A DNA stretch of 64,000 nt, taken from contig CAYLRN010000004.1 of the NCBI GenBank assembly GCA_964386385.1, forward strand, positions 62,001 through 126,000. Direction: 5' to 3'. The notes under the pieces are model-generated. The model was not told the DNA's origin, searched no databases, and saw nothing but the letters and a program-made list of their open reading frames with translations. This document shows positions 48,407 to 59,316 of this stretch, piece by piece (the stretch's first letter is position 1; every line of letters starts with the position of its first letter). Source of the stretch: RUG572 sp964386385 (lineage in GTDB: Bacteria; Verrucomicrobiota; Kiritimatiellia; RFP12; UBA1067). The translations under genes and the position numbers were made by a program.

Positions 48407-50041
48407 TTGGATGGCAAAGGACGCCCGGTGTTCTCTCTGCCGCAGAATGGCCATTTCGCGGAGGGGGCGGACACGGTTGTGTTCGCGTTTCGGGAGGCGT
48501 CTGACAGTTCTGTGCCGCCGTTCGCCCATGCCATATACCATCGTACGTCAAAAGGCGACCATGTCCTGTCATGGGACAGGCATCGCGAATACGGATCTGG
48601 AGTCCCCTGCAGGGGACGGCACATCGTCCGTTCCATCACGCGGTTCGAGCCTGGGACAGACAAGCCGCAGGTCGAAGTGATTCCGCAGGTCTGCCTTGAC
48701 CAGGAACGAACGCATCTGCTTCTGCGTCTGCGAGATTCGGCAAGGATGGCGTGTGGATATGAACTTGACGCAAATGGCTCTGACGCCGGCATCGTTTCCA
48801 CGCGACAGAAACTCTCCGCCGGAACACGCTGCCAGATTCTCCCGTTGACCGGAGGCGACTTGAACGTCGCCGTCATGTGCGGGGGCGAAAGGTCGCCTCT
48901 TCCGATTTCCGAAAACGGCGTTCTGACTATTCCCGGCGCGGCGGACGAGCTGATCGTCGGAGAGGATGTCTACGAAGTCCGGACAGTCGCCGACGACTAC
49001 TTGAACATGGACGATCGATGCCGCCATTTCCGACATCCAGGGCGACTGTTCTTCGAGCGTTCGCGCAATCCGTTCACGGACGTTTGCCGTGCAGCAGGAG
49101 AAAACCTCTCCGCATGGTATCTGTTCGATGATGGCGGCAGTTTGCGCAGGATGCCAATGCCTCTTTCCGGCGATGCAGACCAAACCATCCCGAACGAAAT
49201 CCTGTGGAAGAAGGGAAGCCTTGAAGTTCGCGTGAACGATACGCCGCTGTTCAGGCGCGCTGTCACTTTTACGGAGAAACTGGACATACGGGCATTTGAA
49301 CGTCCGCTTGACCTGGAGGCGGACGCGAGGCGGATAGCCGTGGTTGGCGACGAACGGCTTCCAGTCGACATACTGCCGCGCACCAGGCGGATCGAGATCC
49401 AGTGCCACGGATTCACCCTCTCGCTTCCAATTAGCCGGACGGGCGTATATTTCGAGTGCGCGGACACGGCAATTCCGATTCCGCGTGAACGTCCCGGCGC
49501 ATCGTACGCGCGCGAACTTGCGCGGAGCGACTTCGAGCGGCTGAAGTGCAGCATCGCAACGGAATCAGATGCGGACAATGTTTTCGTGGCGCGGGGAAAT
49601 ACGACGCTTGTCACCCTTGACGAACGCAGATTCACCGGTGGCAAGCTGCTTGCGGACGAGGCTCTGCAGAAAACGGACAGCGACCATTTCGCCATCTGCG
49701 TAAGGCATGAGGGAAGACGCGGGCCGGAACTTTCATTCTACAAGTTCCATCTCTACGATCCGCAGCGCACAAACGTCGCGGACGCAGGAGAGAATCCACA
49801 CAGCGTGGCATGGAGACATGAAGTTGAAACGGATGACCTTGTACTGACATACTGGATTGCGTTTTCAGACCGCAACCGGCAGAAGCATCTTGCGTTCTTT
49901 CCGGCGCATCGCCAAGACGAATCCCCCATTGTCGTCGAATCCGGGCCGAAGGAGACGTATCTACATGTTGAAGACGAAGCGACTGGACGCTGCCGCGAGA
50001 CGATTCGCATCCCCGGCTTCTTTAGGCGAGACATCGATTGA
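48407..50041 (+). CDS. unknown large protein B of candidate defence operon
   Basis: The 544 residues begin at a TTG with no good ribosome site, another hint that the true frame starts upstream. The protein is rich in beta-strands and charged residues, with several short beta-repeat-like blocks (for example YELDANGSDAGIVSTRQKLSAG). It has no signal peptide, membrane helix or known catalytic motif. The frame is the same as the ORFs on both sides. It ends at TGA 50039-50041, after which the frame continues as GRGLICFVVHRKTYFGERHGYDVL. No known family was recognised. Confidence 0.65.
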   Translation: MDGKGRPVFSLPQNGHFAEGADTVVFAFREASDSSVPPFAHAIYHRTSKGDHVLSWDRHREYGSGVPCRGRHIVRSITRFEPGTDKPQVEVIPQVCLDQERTHLLLRLRDSARMACGYELDANGSDAGIVSTRQKLSAGTRCQILPLTGGDLNVAVMCGGERSPLPISENGVLTIPGAADELIVGEDVYEVRTVADDYLNMDDRCRHFRHPGRLFFERSRNPFTDVCRAAGENLSAWYLFDDGGSLRRMPMPLSGDADQTIPNEILWKKGSLEVRVNDTPLFRRAVTFTEKLDIRAFERPLDLEADARRIAVVGDERLPVDILPRTRRIEIQCHGFTLSLPISRTGVYFECADTAIPIPRERPGASYARELARSDFERLKCSIATESDADNVFVARGNTTLVTLDERRFTGGKLLADEALQKTDSDHFAICVRHEGRRGPELSFYKFHLYDPQRTNVADAGENPHSVAWRHEVETDDLVLTYWIAFSDRNRQKHLAFFPAHRQDESPIVVESGPKETYLHVEDEATGRCRETIRIPGFFRRDID

Positions 50042-50107
50042 GGACGTGGGCTGATCTGTTTCGTCGTCCACCGAAAGACCTACTTCGGGGAACGCCACGG
50101 CTACGAT

Positions 50108-51319
50108 GTGCTGAGTTCCGGCTTCTTCCTGAATGCGCCGGCGGAGAAGACGACGGAAATCGGAAACGACCCATATGGTCTTCGTGCCGCATTCGCAGGC
50201 AGGGATGGTCTGATTGGCGAGGACGGCGATGCGATCCTTCGCGCCATGACGTCGAGGGACTCCGCCACGCAGAACTATGTCGCCGGCTTCCTCGACCGCA
50301 TGAAGGACGCAGTGTCGGAACTGAACGTCTTCACATATCTCAATGCCTACTGGAACAAGATACCACGTCGCAGCGCAGACCGGCGTCCAAGCGGCTATGC
50401 GTTCATGGCGGGAGCGCATTTTGCGAAAATCCTTTCAGACGAGGTGGCGGCCGAGCCGTATCGTGGACTGTGGAGTCGGCTGCTAATCGGCTACCCTCAT
50501 TTGAAACCGCAAAGCGACCGCTTGATACGGAAATATCTGTCGCGCGCAAGCCATCTTGACAAACTGCCTGTTGCGTTGAAGTCTTCGCTTTGGAGGAAAG
50601 TGCGAAAGGCCATCGGACACACCTCTCCAATGGGGTATTTCATGTTCACGAGAAACCACGTGTTCTCCTATCCGCAGCTGGCGGAAGCAGTTCGCCGCGC
50701 ATATCGACGCGGAACAAGTCTGCGCGAACTGCAGAACAGAATCCCCAAAACTCCTTTAGGCGACAGGGCTCGAAACGCCATAGCCAAACTCTATTCAGCC
50801 TGGATGAAGGTTGCACGAGGCGAATTGTGCGTTGAAGAAATCGCATGGAAGTCTGGTACGATCTACCGCAGCGTCCATGCAGAATTTCCGCAAGGCAATC
50901 TTGGATGTTTCAGCTGGAAGTTTTTCGAGCCGGCCTTTGACGGTTTTATCGATTCGCCAAGCCTCTTTTACGACGGCTACGAGGACGGTTTCAGGGAGGT
51001 TCGCGGAAACACATGGGGTGAGAATTGCTACCTTTCCGACGACGACATCGAAAAATTCATTGAGACAATGGGGCTGCGTCTTCACAATTGGCGGCTTAAT
51101 CCGACACTGGGAGAGGCGCAGGGCTTGCGGAACGTTTTCGTTTTTCTCGAAAGCGTGGACGCCCACGTCAATCTCCTGCCTGATCGCAAGGACCCTCGCA
51201 TGGGGTTGCTGGACGGCATTGAGAACGAGGCCTGGTTCCAATGCAAACTTGCACGAAAGTCATCGGCGAAGAAGTGGTCAGAACTTGACCGCATGAAAGA
51301 GGAGATGCAAAGAAAGTGA
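50108..51319 (+). CDS. unknown protein C of candidate defence operon
   Basis: The 403 residues start at a GTG without a clear ribosome site. In-frame sequence reading like protein extends upstream to the TGA at 50039. It is mostly helical with aromatic-rich loops (GNLGCFSWKFFEPAFDGFIDSPSLFYDGYEDGF) and a C-terminal KWSELDRMKEEMQRK. I recognise no family. Its stop overlaps a GTG (51316) that begins the probable true N-terminus of the helicase. Confidence 0.6.
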   Translation: MLSSGFFLNAPAEKTTEIGNDPYGLRAAFAGRDGLIGEDGDAILRAMTSRDSATQNYVAGFLDRMKDAVSELNVFTYLNAYWNKIPRRSADRRPSGYAFMAGAHFAKILSDEVAAEPYRGLWSRLLIGYPHLKPQSDRLIRKYLSRASHLDKLPVALKSSLWRKVRKAIGHTSPMGYFMFTRNHVFSYPQLAEAVRRAYRRGTSLRELQNRIPKTPLGDRARNAIAKLYSAWMKVARGELCVEEIAWKSGTIYRSVHAEFPQGNLGCFSWKFFEPAFDGFIDSPSLFYDGYEDGFREVRGNTWGENCYLSDDDIEKFIETMGLRLHNWRLNPTLGEAQGLRNVFVFLESVDAHVNLLPDRKDPRMGLLDGIENEAWFQCKLARKSSAKKWSELDRMKEEMQRK

Positions 51320-54300
51320 ATGCCGAATTCAACGCCGTCCACGCCTATGAGGACGTTCGCAGAAAATACATTCAGTTCGTGCTCGACCGCGCCTTGGGCG
51401 TATATCCGAATTTCGGCGAACGCGCCCGTACTTGAAGCGCATCTGGACGTCCGACGACCCGAAGACCGCGCTCTTCGCCCGTCCCGTAGTCGAACCGCTC
51501 TTCCCATATCCGTCTTCGGGACGGTCGATCCAGTCGCTCGTCGCCGCCGGAGTTCTGCACCCGGCAATGACGCGCTACGTGTCGGGGTTCCTGTTGAAGG
51601 ACGGCGCGTCGCTCTACAGGCACCAACTCGCCGCCATCGAGGCGAGCCGAGAACGCCATGTCGTCGTCGCATCCGGCACGGGTTCAGGAAAGACGGAGTG
51701 CTTTCTCTATTCAATGCTGAACAATCTGCTCTTCTCCGAGACAAAGGCATCGCTGACGTGGCCCGGAGTCCGCATCCTGCTCATATATCCGATGAACGCG
51801 CTCGTCAACGACCAGTTCGCGCGCATTCGGAAACTGCTTGAAAAAAGCCCTGATGGCATCACAGTCGGCATGTACACGGGGCAGACGAAAGAAGATGACA
51901 GGCGTGAAATCCGCAGACGCCCTCCACACATCCTCATAACCAACTATTCGATGATGGAGTATATGCTGCTGCGGCGTGCGGACAACGCGCTCTTCGAGGG
52001 GGGGCTTCTTCAGGCGATAGTACTCGACGAGGCACATCTCTATTCGGGAGACGTGGGAAACGACGTCACGATGCTCATTCGGCGAGCGCTGGTGCGTTTC
52101 GGAAAGACGCACGACGACATTCGCTTCTACGCGACGAGCGCGACCATCGGCGACAATTCGACGGAAACCCTGGAACGAGCCGCAGCAGCGCTCTTCGGCG
52201 TGCCTGTTCTCCGTTCGGACGGCACGAAGAACATCATGGCGATCGCAGGCGACAGAACCCGACCGCCATCGTCAACCGTCACTTGGACGGGTGCGACTTC
52301 GGCCGACGAGGCGAGTGCGCTTGATTTGAAGATGCGCATCCTAAACGCTCCTTCAGGTTTTCTGCAGCTGTCAAACCGCGACCTGACGATTCTGTCGCAA
52401 ATCCCGCCGAGGACAAAGGACGATGCGGGGCGTGATTTTCTTCCGTACAAGATCCATGCATTCGTTGATTCCCCAAACGCGGTCTACTCCGACCTGTCGT
52501 TTACCGCCGACACGCCGATAGGGAATCTACAGCGAAGCGTTTCCTTCGGCGAACGCAACGGACTGACTGTCTTCTCCACGAACAATCTCCGCCGTGACAT
52601 CTTCTTCAATGGCACGGTCGTTCGCCGATGCCGTCCGCCGCGTTTCCAGTTCGAGTTCCTCCTTTTCGGACCGGACACGAGAATAGAGGACGAGGACAAG
52701 TTTTCTATTTGCCTGCGCCTTGCGCATCCAGGGGAAATCGGACGATTCGTCCGCTACCGCGTTGAACCCGTTGCCGCCGAGACAATTGGCGAATGCGGCG
52801 CAAACGCTCCGCTTCCGCCTGGTTGGCGTTTGGTTGAATGCAACGAAGGCCCGCTCGTCGTCGCGCTGAAGGCGACGGATGATGGCGCCCTCGTGGACAT
52901 TCGGCAGGTGATGGAAAAAAAGGAAGACCTGGGGAAGCAGTCCTGGTATTCATCGGACGGAAAACGGATTGCCGAATTCGCCGGACATGCGGACGCCGGC
53001 AATGTTACGGACAATGACTATGTAGAAGAGGATGACGGAAATCGGACAACGCATTATCCTTCCACGAACATGATGTTCCCATTGGGTTTCGTGCCGTTTT
53101 CACTGCGCTCCACGATGTTTGCCGAACTTCTGTTTCCGCATTTGCCAGATCCCTCAGGCATCGAGAATCTTCGACATCTGCCGTGGAACGGACGACAGAT
53201 GCTCTTCTTTTCCGACGGACGCAGCAAGGCGGCGAAGATGGCCGTCACGTTGCAGAACGTCCATCAGGAACGCCTTGCACAGTCCTATGTCCATGCCTTG
53301 CTGAAGACGCAGGGGCGGGCAGTACAATTCAATCGAATTGTCCGCAGGCTTGGCGAAGACGCCGAAGTTATTGCGCAGTTCAGCCTCCCACAGGCATCGT
53401 ATCGGGCAAATGACAGCGAATGCGATTTGAATGAACGGAAGCGTCGTCTGCAGCTTCCCTCGCTCGTGTTCAGAGCCATTGCCTGCAAGCAGTCGGGGGA
53501 ACGCTCCTTGGAGGGCATGGGGGCGATTGCCGTAAATTCCACGCCGCTTGGACGAGAGGCGTATCCCCTTTCGGAATGGACTGTCGTGCGGAACTTCATT
53601 CTCGCATCATCGCCTGAAGAACAACGGAAACTGTGGGAACATGAGATACTCCCCGCATTCGTCCGCAGGCTGCGCCAGAGCCACAAGGTGTATTTTGCGC
53701 CGCTCGACCGAATGCTGCATGAACTGGAAACGGTGAAGCGTGGACGAAAATTCGGCGATTTGTCCGCGAAGGAAAAACGCCGATGGTCTGCGATCAAGCG
53801 GGATGAGAACGTTTTGCGCAATGCGCTTGGGCCGGCCGTGTCGACGATGGTGGGGAAGGGCGGACGCGGCGACGGAATGTTCGTAACCGCCGAAATGCTG
53901 ATGCACCATGCCTACGATGAATTCTTCACAAGTCATTTCAAGATTCCGACGGATGGCAAGAATGAGGCGAAACGCAAGGTTGCCGACGCCTTGATAAGGT
54001 GGATTGCGGCGGCTTGTCCAGACTTGGACGAACTGGACGAAAATGACGAACCGCCCGCCGGACAAGTCTTCCTGACGCGAAAGGTCAAAGGCGACAAGGA
54101 GGGGGCGAAGAGGCTGCGCGGCGTCGCCGTCAACCCTGCCGCGCTTTCGTTCTCGGCGGTGGCATCCGACCGCGTCTATGCCAACTGTACGGACAACAAG
54201 ACGGAGGTCTTTCCTGTTGATGTGACACCGAGCGACGAGCAGTTCCATGACGTCACCGATGACATTGTGCGCAGTTCGACGATGTCGGAGATTCGCGACA

Positions 54301-56429
54301 GGATTCTTTATGAAAGAGATGGCGACGGCGAATGGCATCCGGTTGTCGACGAGTGGGGCGGTCTGCGAGTGCCTGAACATTCCGCCGTCCTTGACAATGC
54401 GAGCCTTGGAGAAATTGAAAAACGCTTCAAGGCGCATGAAATCAACATCCTCTCCTGCACGCCGACGATGGAGGTCGGCGTGGACATCGGCGGACTGAGC
54501 GCCGTCCTTCTCGGCAATCTTCCGCCTGAAAAGGCCAACTACGTCCAGCGGGCGGGACGAGCCGGACGTCGCGGCGACTATTCGGCGTTCATTTTGACGT
54601 TTCTTGGAAATGGCCTTATCGACGAGGCTACGCTCAAGGACTCGATGTCCGTCTTCAATCGATCGACTCCGTACGCCGTGGCGGATGTCAAGACCGCAAC
54701 GTCGTGCCTGCAGGTAAGACGGCACGTCTTTCAGTTTCTTCTGTCCGAACATTTTAGGACGCTCACCCATATGGCAACTACACCAACAGACGGCGATCCC
54801 TTCGTCGCCGCAGTGTCGCAGAGCGCAACACCGCTCGCCTCGTGGGAATCGGCGGGCAACTTTCTCGCCGAACGCCGCAACATGGAAGAGTATCGGAAAG
54901 TGGCGCAAGAGCGTCTTGCCAACATGTCGGATGACGATCGCGGCTATCGCCCACAACAAAACGAACTGCGGCGTGCCGAGGTCCATTTGCGGATGATGGG
55001 GGACGAGCCGCGCTGTCGCGGGTTGTCCGCTTCACTTCATCGAATGGCACGTGAAGACGCGGCATTCGTAAGCCGCTTCCATGGTATCGTCGACGGGACT
55101 TCATGCGCGGAGATGGCGTTGCCTGAACTGGTCGACGAACTCCAAGCAGAACTGAATCGCGCCTCTAGCGAACTAAACGGACACCTCGGCGGAATCATCA
55201 AAACCATCAAAGAGATCGACTCCGGCGCAATCGGCGCTGAACTGCCCGAAAAAATGCGAAACGGCATGGTGTTCGCAATGCGCCATCAGTTTCTCGACAT
55301 ATACAAAGAACAGTTCATCGCCCATCTGATACACATACGCATTCTACCGGCCTATGGCTTTCCGGTTGACGTGATGACTTTCCACGCAGGAGAACACGAC
55401 ATCCAACGCGACATTTTCCTTGGACTGTCCGAGTTCACGCCCGGAAGTTGGATGACGATTGCACATGAAAAATATCGTGTTGACGCATTGTCGTGCAATG
55501 TCTACATGAACGAAGGACTGTTCAAGCCGCTCTTCCTGGTAAACTGCCAGAAATGCCAAGGGCGTTTCACGGCGCCGACTTGGACGGCAGGAATGACGTG
55601 CCCGATTTGCGGCAAGGCGATTGAAAAGTCCAACGCGAAGAAAGACGAATGTGCGGACAACATGGCATTTGTGGAGAATCCAGAAAAAGAGGTACGAGGT
55701 GCCTTGCCGGAATTCGTCAAGCGCTACATCCGTCCCGAAGGATTTCGTTCTTGTAGTGAGCCTGAGGACGCGGCGACGTCATCGGGCATGCAGAAATATG
55801 CCGAGACCGAAACGCATCTGCTTCTCCCGAGGCTTGAATTCCCCGAAAAGTCTGAAATGGTGGCTTTCCGCCTCTTTGACGGAGAGGATTCGGTTTCCTG
55901 CATTGCCATCAATCCCGTAAGACATTCCATCAACAAGAAGACGGGTTTGATAGAGCCAACAAAGGCCGGCGATGAGGAGAAAGAGGATTTGCTTTCGTCG
56001 GTGGCGCTGGCGTGTGAGGCGAAGTCCGCTGTCTGGATCTGCGCGATTCCGATGAGATGGCTGGAGGAGAATGGCGATGCCGCCATTAATCTGCTCCGCA
56101 TCGCGCTACGAGTGGAGGCGTCCAGTCGCCTGTCGCTTGATAGTCGGCTGCTGCCAATCCAAATGCAGGCGCAGGACGACCGCATGTTGTTCTGCCTTTA
56201 CAACGTAAGCGGCGCGAGCCGCGCATTGCGCGAAATAGATGCACGACAACACGACGTTCTGCGGAGAGCATTGGAACGCATCCGTGCAAGCCTGACGCCT
56301 GAAGGGAGAAACGCGAATCTGACCACCTATGCAACGGAACACGATTTGGCGCGGATACAGCCATGCGAATTCGATATGGCTGCGAACTGGGCGGAATGGG
56401 CATTGAATGAACTGCCGACTATACAATAA
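51316..56429 (+). CDS. large DEAD/DEAH superfamily 2 helicase (DUF1998-type), N-terminus frameshifted
   Basis: The main frame, from TTG 51432, codes 1665 residues. Walker A is GTGSGKTE (82-89), motif II DEAH (199-202), with YPMNALVNDQ and ITNYSMMEY between them. In the second RecA lobe are TPTMEVGVDIGG and QRAGRAGRRGD (from 1039). A Cys4 zinc site lies at about 1372-1396 (CQKC...CPIC). This is the architecture of the large YprA-like/DUF1998 helicases found in several phage-defence systems. A short frame from GTG 51316, overlapping the preceding stop, reads NAEFNAVHAYEDVRRKYIQF and ends at TGA 51433, shifted by one base against the main frame. It looks like the genuine N-terminus, so a frameshift near 51420-51432 is likely. 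Confidence 0.85.
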
Positions 56430-56538
56430 CCACTTGACCGCCCAATCGTCGACCTTTTTCGACGGTAGCCCCCCATTCTCAACATCCGCCCACATTCCCC
56501 GGCACGGACTTCCCCGAAGGACGCTCCTCCGGAATATT

Positions 56539-56547
56539 TGCTATAAT
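56539..56547 (+). promoter_or_regulatory. extended -10 of DUF1703 gene (leaderless)
   Basis: The sequence TGCTATAAT ends 6 bases before the ATG at 56554. Confidence 0.55.
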
Positions 56548-56553
56548 GCCCGC

Positions 56554-58122
56554 ATGAAACCGATCGCCACAGACATCGCCGACTTCGAGGCCATGCGCAA
56601 GAGGGGGCAGCTCTACGTGGACAAGACCGCCCTCCTGCACCGGCTCATCACCGACCCGAGCCGCACGTTCTTCTTCTGCGCCCGGCCGAGGCGGTTCGGG
56701 AAGTCGCTGAGCGTGACGACCCTGAAGTCGATATTCCTCGGGCACCGGGAGTTCTTCGACGGCCTCGCGATTGCGGCGACGGACTACGACTGGCGCCCGC
56801 ACGCCGTCATCCACTTCAACTGGGGCGGCGTCGACGCCTCCGGCCTCGAGGCGTTCGAGCGCACGCTCGCGGACTCCGTCCGCGACGCACTGGCCCAGGC
56901 CGGCTACGCCTACGAGGACGGTGCGCTTCCCTCTACGAACCTCGCCCGCGCGATTGACTTCCTCCACGCGCGCGACGGGGTGGGCACGGCGATCCTGATC
57001 GACGAGTACGACGACCCGGTCGCGAAGTCGCTAGCCGACGTCGCGCTCGCGGAGAAGATCCGCGCGCGGCTCGCGACGATCTACGCGCAGTTCAAGGACA
57101 ACTCCGGGAAGATCCGCTTCCTCTACGTCACGGGCGTCTCCAAGTTCACGAAGCTATCGGTCTTCTCCGCCCTGTCGAGCCTGAACGACATCTCCTTCGA
57201 GACGGACTACGCCGCTCTATACGGCTACACGGAGGAGGAGCTCGACGCGAACTTCGCCGGACCCATGCGCGCGAAGGCCGTGCGCATGGGTCTCGACAAC
57301 GCGGCGTTCCGCGCAGAGCTGAGGCGCTGGTACAACGGCTACCGCTTCGCGATCGACGACCCGATTACGGTCTACAACCCCGTCTCGATCGCGCTCACGC
57401 TCGTCTCGCCAGCGCCGCGCCTGACGGCGACATGGACTTCCACGGGCCGCGCCTCGACGCTGATGAACTACATCAGGCGGGAGGGCGCGCTCTCGGTCGA
57501 TCCCGACAGCACGGTCGAGGCCGTGGACGCGGACTTCGACGTCGCAGACCTCGCGCACATCCAGCCGGTGGGGCTTCTCTACCAGACGGGATACCTGACG
57601 ATCAGCGACTACTCCTACGGACTCTACACGCTGCGCGTGCCGGACGAGGAGGTGCGCCAGGACCTCGCCGCGCTCCTCGCAGGGGCGTTCGCGGGGCGGG
57701 ATGCGCAGTGGTCGGCGTCGCTCGGCGGCAAACTCCGCGCGGGACGGTGGGACTCGTTCTTCGAGGGGCTGAAGGCCCTGTACGCGAAGCTGCCGTACGG
57801 CCCGCGCGAGCGCTTCGAGCGCAAGCACGAGGCGTCCTACGCCCGGCCGCTGTGCATGCTCCTTGCGGCCCAGGGCTTCCGGTACGACCCGGAGGCGGCG
57901 CAGACGGAGGGGCGAAGCGACCTCGTCGCGACGCACCCGTGCGGCACGTACGTCTTCGAGCTGAAGGTGGGCGGGACGGCGGCGGAGGCCCTGGGGCAGA
58001 TCCGCAAGCGGGGGTACGCGAAGCCGTACCTCGCGCAGGGACTCCCCGTATGGGCGGTCGGTCTCGCGTTCGACCCGGAGACGCGCCAGCTCGTCGACGC
58101 CGACGTCGAGAGGGTGCGGTGA
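56554..58122 (+). CDS. AAA-ATPase with C-terminal PD-(D/E)XK nuclease (DUF1703)
   Basis: The 522 residues start MKPIATDIADFEAMRKRGQLYVDKT, the usual opening of this family. The ATPase has Walker A in ARPRRFGKSLS and Walker B in ILIDEYDDPV. The C-terminal nuclease-like domain carries GRSDLVATHPCGTYVFELKVGG (Asp...Glu-x-Lys). These genes are abundant in gut Bacteroidota and PVC genomes; their role is unproven, with defence or mobile-element origins proposed. A partial second copy lies at 46383-46617 beside the CRISPR array, so the family has moved or duplicated here. An in-frame extension to 56407 crosses the promoter and is rejected. Confidence 0.88.
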   Translation: MKPIATDIADFEAMRKRGQLYVDKTALLHRLITDPSRTFFFCARPRRFGKSLSVTTLKSIFLGHREFFDGLAIAATDYDWRPHAVIHFNWGGVDASGLEAFERTLADSVRDALAQAGYAYEDGALPSTNLARAIDFLHARDGVGTAILIDEYDDPVAKSLADVALAEKIRARLATIYAQFKDNSGKIRFLYVTGVSKFTKLSVFSALSSLNDISFETDYAALYGYTEEELDANFAGPMRAKAVRMGLDNAAFRAELRRWYNGYRFAIDDPITVYNPVSIALTLVSPAPRLTATWTSTGRASTLMNYIRREGALSVDPDSTVEAVDADFDVADLAHIQPVGLLYQTGYLTISDYSYGLYTLRVPDEEVRQDLAALLAGAFAGRDAQWSASLGGKLRAGRWDSFFEGLKALYAKLPYGPRERFERKHEASYARPLCMLLAAQGFRYDPEAAQTEGRSDLVATHPCGTYVFELKVGGTAAEALGQIRKRGYAKPYLAQGLPVWAVGLAFDPETRQLVDADVERVR

Positions 58123-58128
58123 GGTTGG

Positions 58129-58160
58129 CGGCGGGACGAGACGCCCCGCCCTACCGAATG
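58129..58160. repeat. family A palindromic repeat after DUF1703 gene
   Basis: GCGGGACGAGACGCCCCGCC followed by CTACC, a few bases past the stop. The rest of the gap up to cas1 (58161-58286) shows no gene. Confidence 0.8.
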
Positions 58161-58286
58161 ACCGTAATCGTTGGCACCTAGGCGGCCAGTGGCCTGATTT
58201 TCGGTTGTCCGCGGACATCCGCAATCTCCCTGAACGGCGCATTATTTGAGACAATGGACGCGCAACAGCCAAACTGGAGACGTCGA

Positions 58287-59285
58287 ATGGGAACATTGGT
58301 CTTGAACAGGAAGTCGGCGAGCGTAAAACTGGAGGGCGAGCATCTGCTGATCCACGACCACGTGGACGGTTCGCTCCGGCGCGTTCCGCTGGTGAACGTC
58401 GACCGCGTGATCGTCTGCGGCGAGCCGGCCGTGACGTTCCCCGTCCTCGCCGCGCTGATGGACCGCAACGTCCCGTGCAGCTTCGTGACGGCGGGCGGAC
58501 GCTGGCGCGGCCTGATGGACGGCGACGGCGGCTTCCACGCCGACCGCCGGCGGCTCCAGTACGAGCGGATATCCGATTGGCGTTTCTGCCTTGCGGCCTG
58601 CCGGCGCACGGTTGCGGACAAGCTTGCCAACTCCCGCCGTTCGCTACAGCGGCTTTTCTCCAACCGCGGTCTCTCCGCGACGGGTGACGCCGATTTCCGC
58701 AAATTGACGGCAATCTCATCGGAGGTGGCGCGCGCGGAATCGGTGGACGCCGTTCGCGGCGTCGAGGGTGCCGCGGCGGTGGCCTACTTCGCATCCCTCG
58801 CGCAGTTCTTCCCGGCGGACTGCCCATTCGTCGCGCGCTCCCGCCGTCCGCCCAGAAACGCCGCAAACGCCCTTCTATCATTCGTCTACGTCCTGCTCAT
58901 GAACGAGTTCGTCGCGGCAGTGCGCGCTCACGGGCTGGACGTCGCGGCGGGGTTCTTCCACCGCGGACACAACCGCTCGCCCGCCCTCGCGCTCGACCTG
59001 ATGGAGCCGTACCGCCCCGTCATGGCAGACCGCCTCGTCCTCGACCTGCTCAACCACCGCCGCGTCAGGCCTGACGAGCATTTCGAATGGCGCGAAGAGG
59101 GCGGCGTCCATCTGAACGAGGCGGGGCGGCGGATCGTCTTCCGCGCGTTCGACGAGCAGATGCGCCGGACGCAGACGTGTGACGGAGTCCAGATTTCCGT
59201 CCGCACAGGCATCGACCGCACGGTCTGCCGCCATCTCGAATCGCTTGAAACCGCCATGCCGCTCGCGTTCTTCCGCGCCGCGTAG
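58287..59285 (+). CDS. cas1: CRISPR adaptation integrase Cas1
   Basis: The start at 58287 gives 332 residues with the usual Cas1 opening (GTLVLNRKSASVKLEGEHLLI). A start at 58254 would add 11 residues. Metal ligands are visible: Glu160 in RGVEGAAAVAYF, His225 in AGFFHRGHNRSPALALDLMEPYRP, and the acidic residues 237-240 of that segment. It inserts new spacers together with Cas2. It is 11 kb from the array and separated from the cmr genes by the candidate defence operon. Confidence 0.94.
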   Translation: MGTLVLNRKSASVKLEGEHLLIHDHVDGSLRRVPLVNVDRVIVCGEPAVTFPVLAALMDRNVPCSFVTAGGRWRGLMDGDGGFHADRRRLQYERISDWRFCLAACRRTVADKLANSRRSLQRLFSNRGLSATGDADFRKLTAISSEVARAESVDAVRGVEGAAAVAYFASLAQFFPADCPFVARSRRPPRNAANALLSFVYVLLMNEFVAAVRAHGLDVAAGFFHRGHNRSPALALDLMEPYRPVMADRLVLDLLNHRRVRPDEHFEWREEGGVHLNEAGRRIVFRAFDEQMRRTQTCDGVQISVRTGIDRTVCRHLESLETAMPLAFFRAA

Positions 59286-59316
59286 CGGAAAACGCGAAAG
59301 AAGGAAAATCCAGTCC

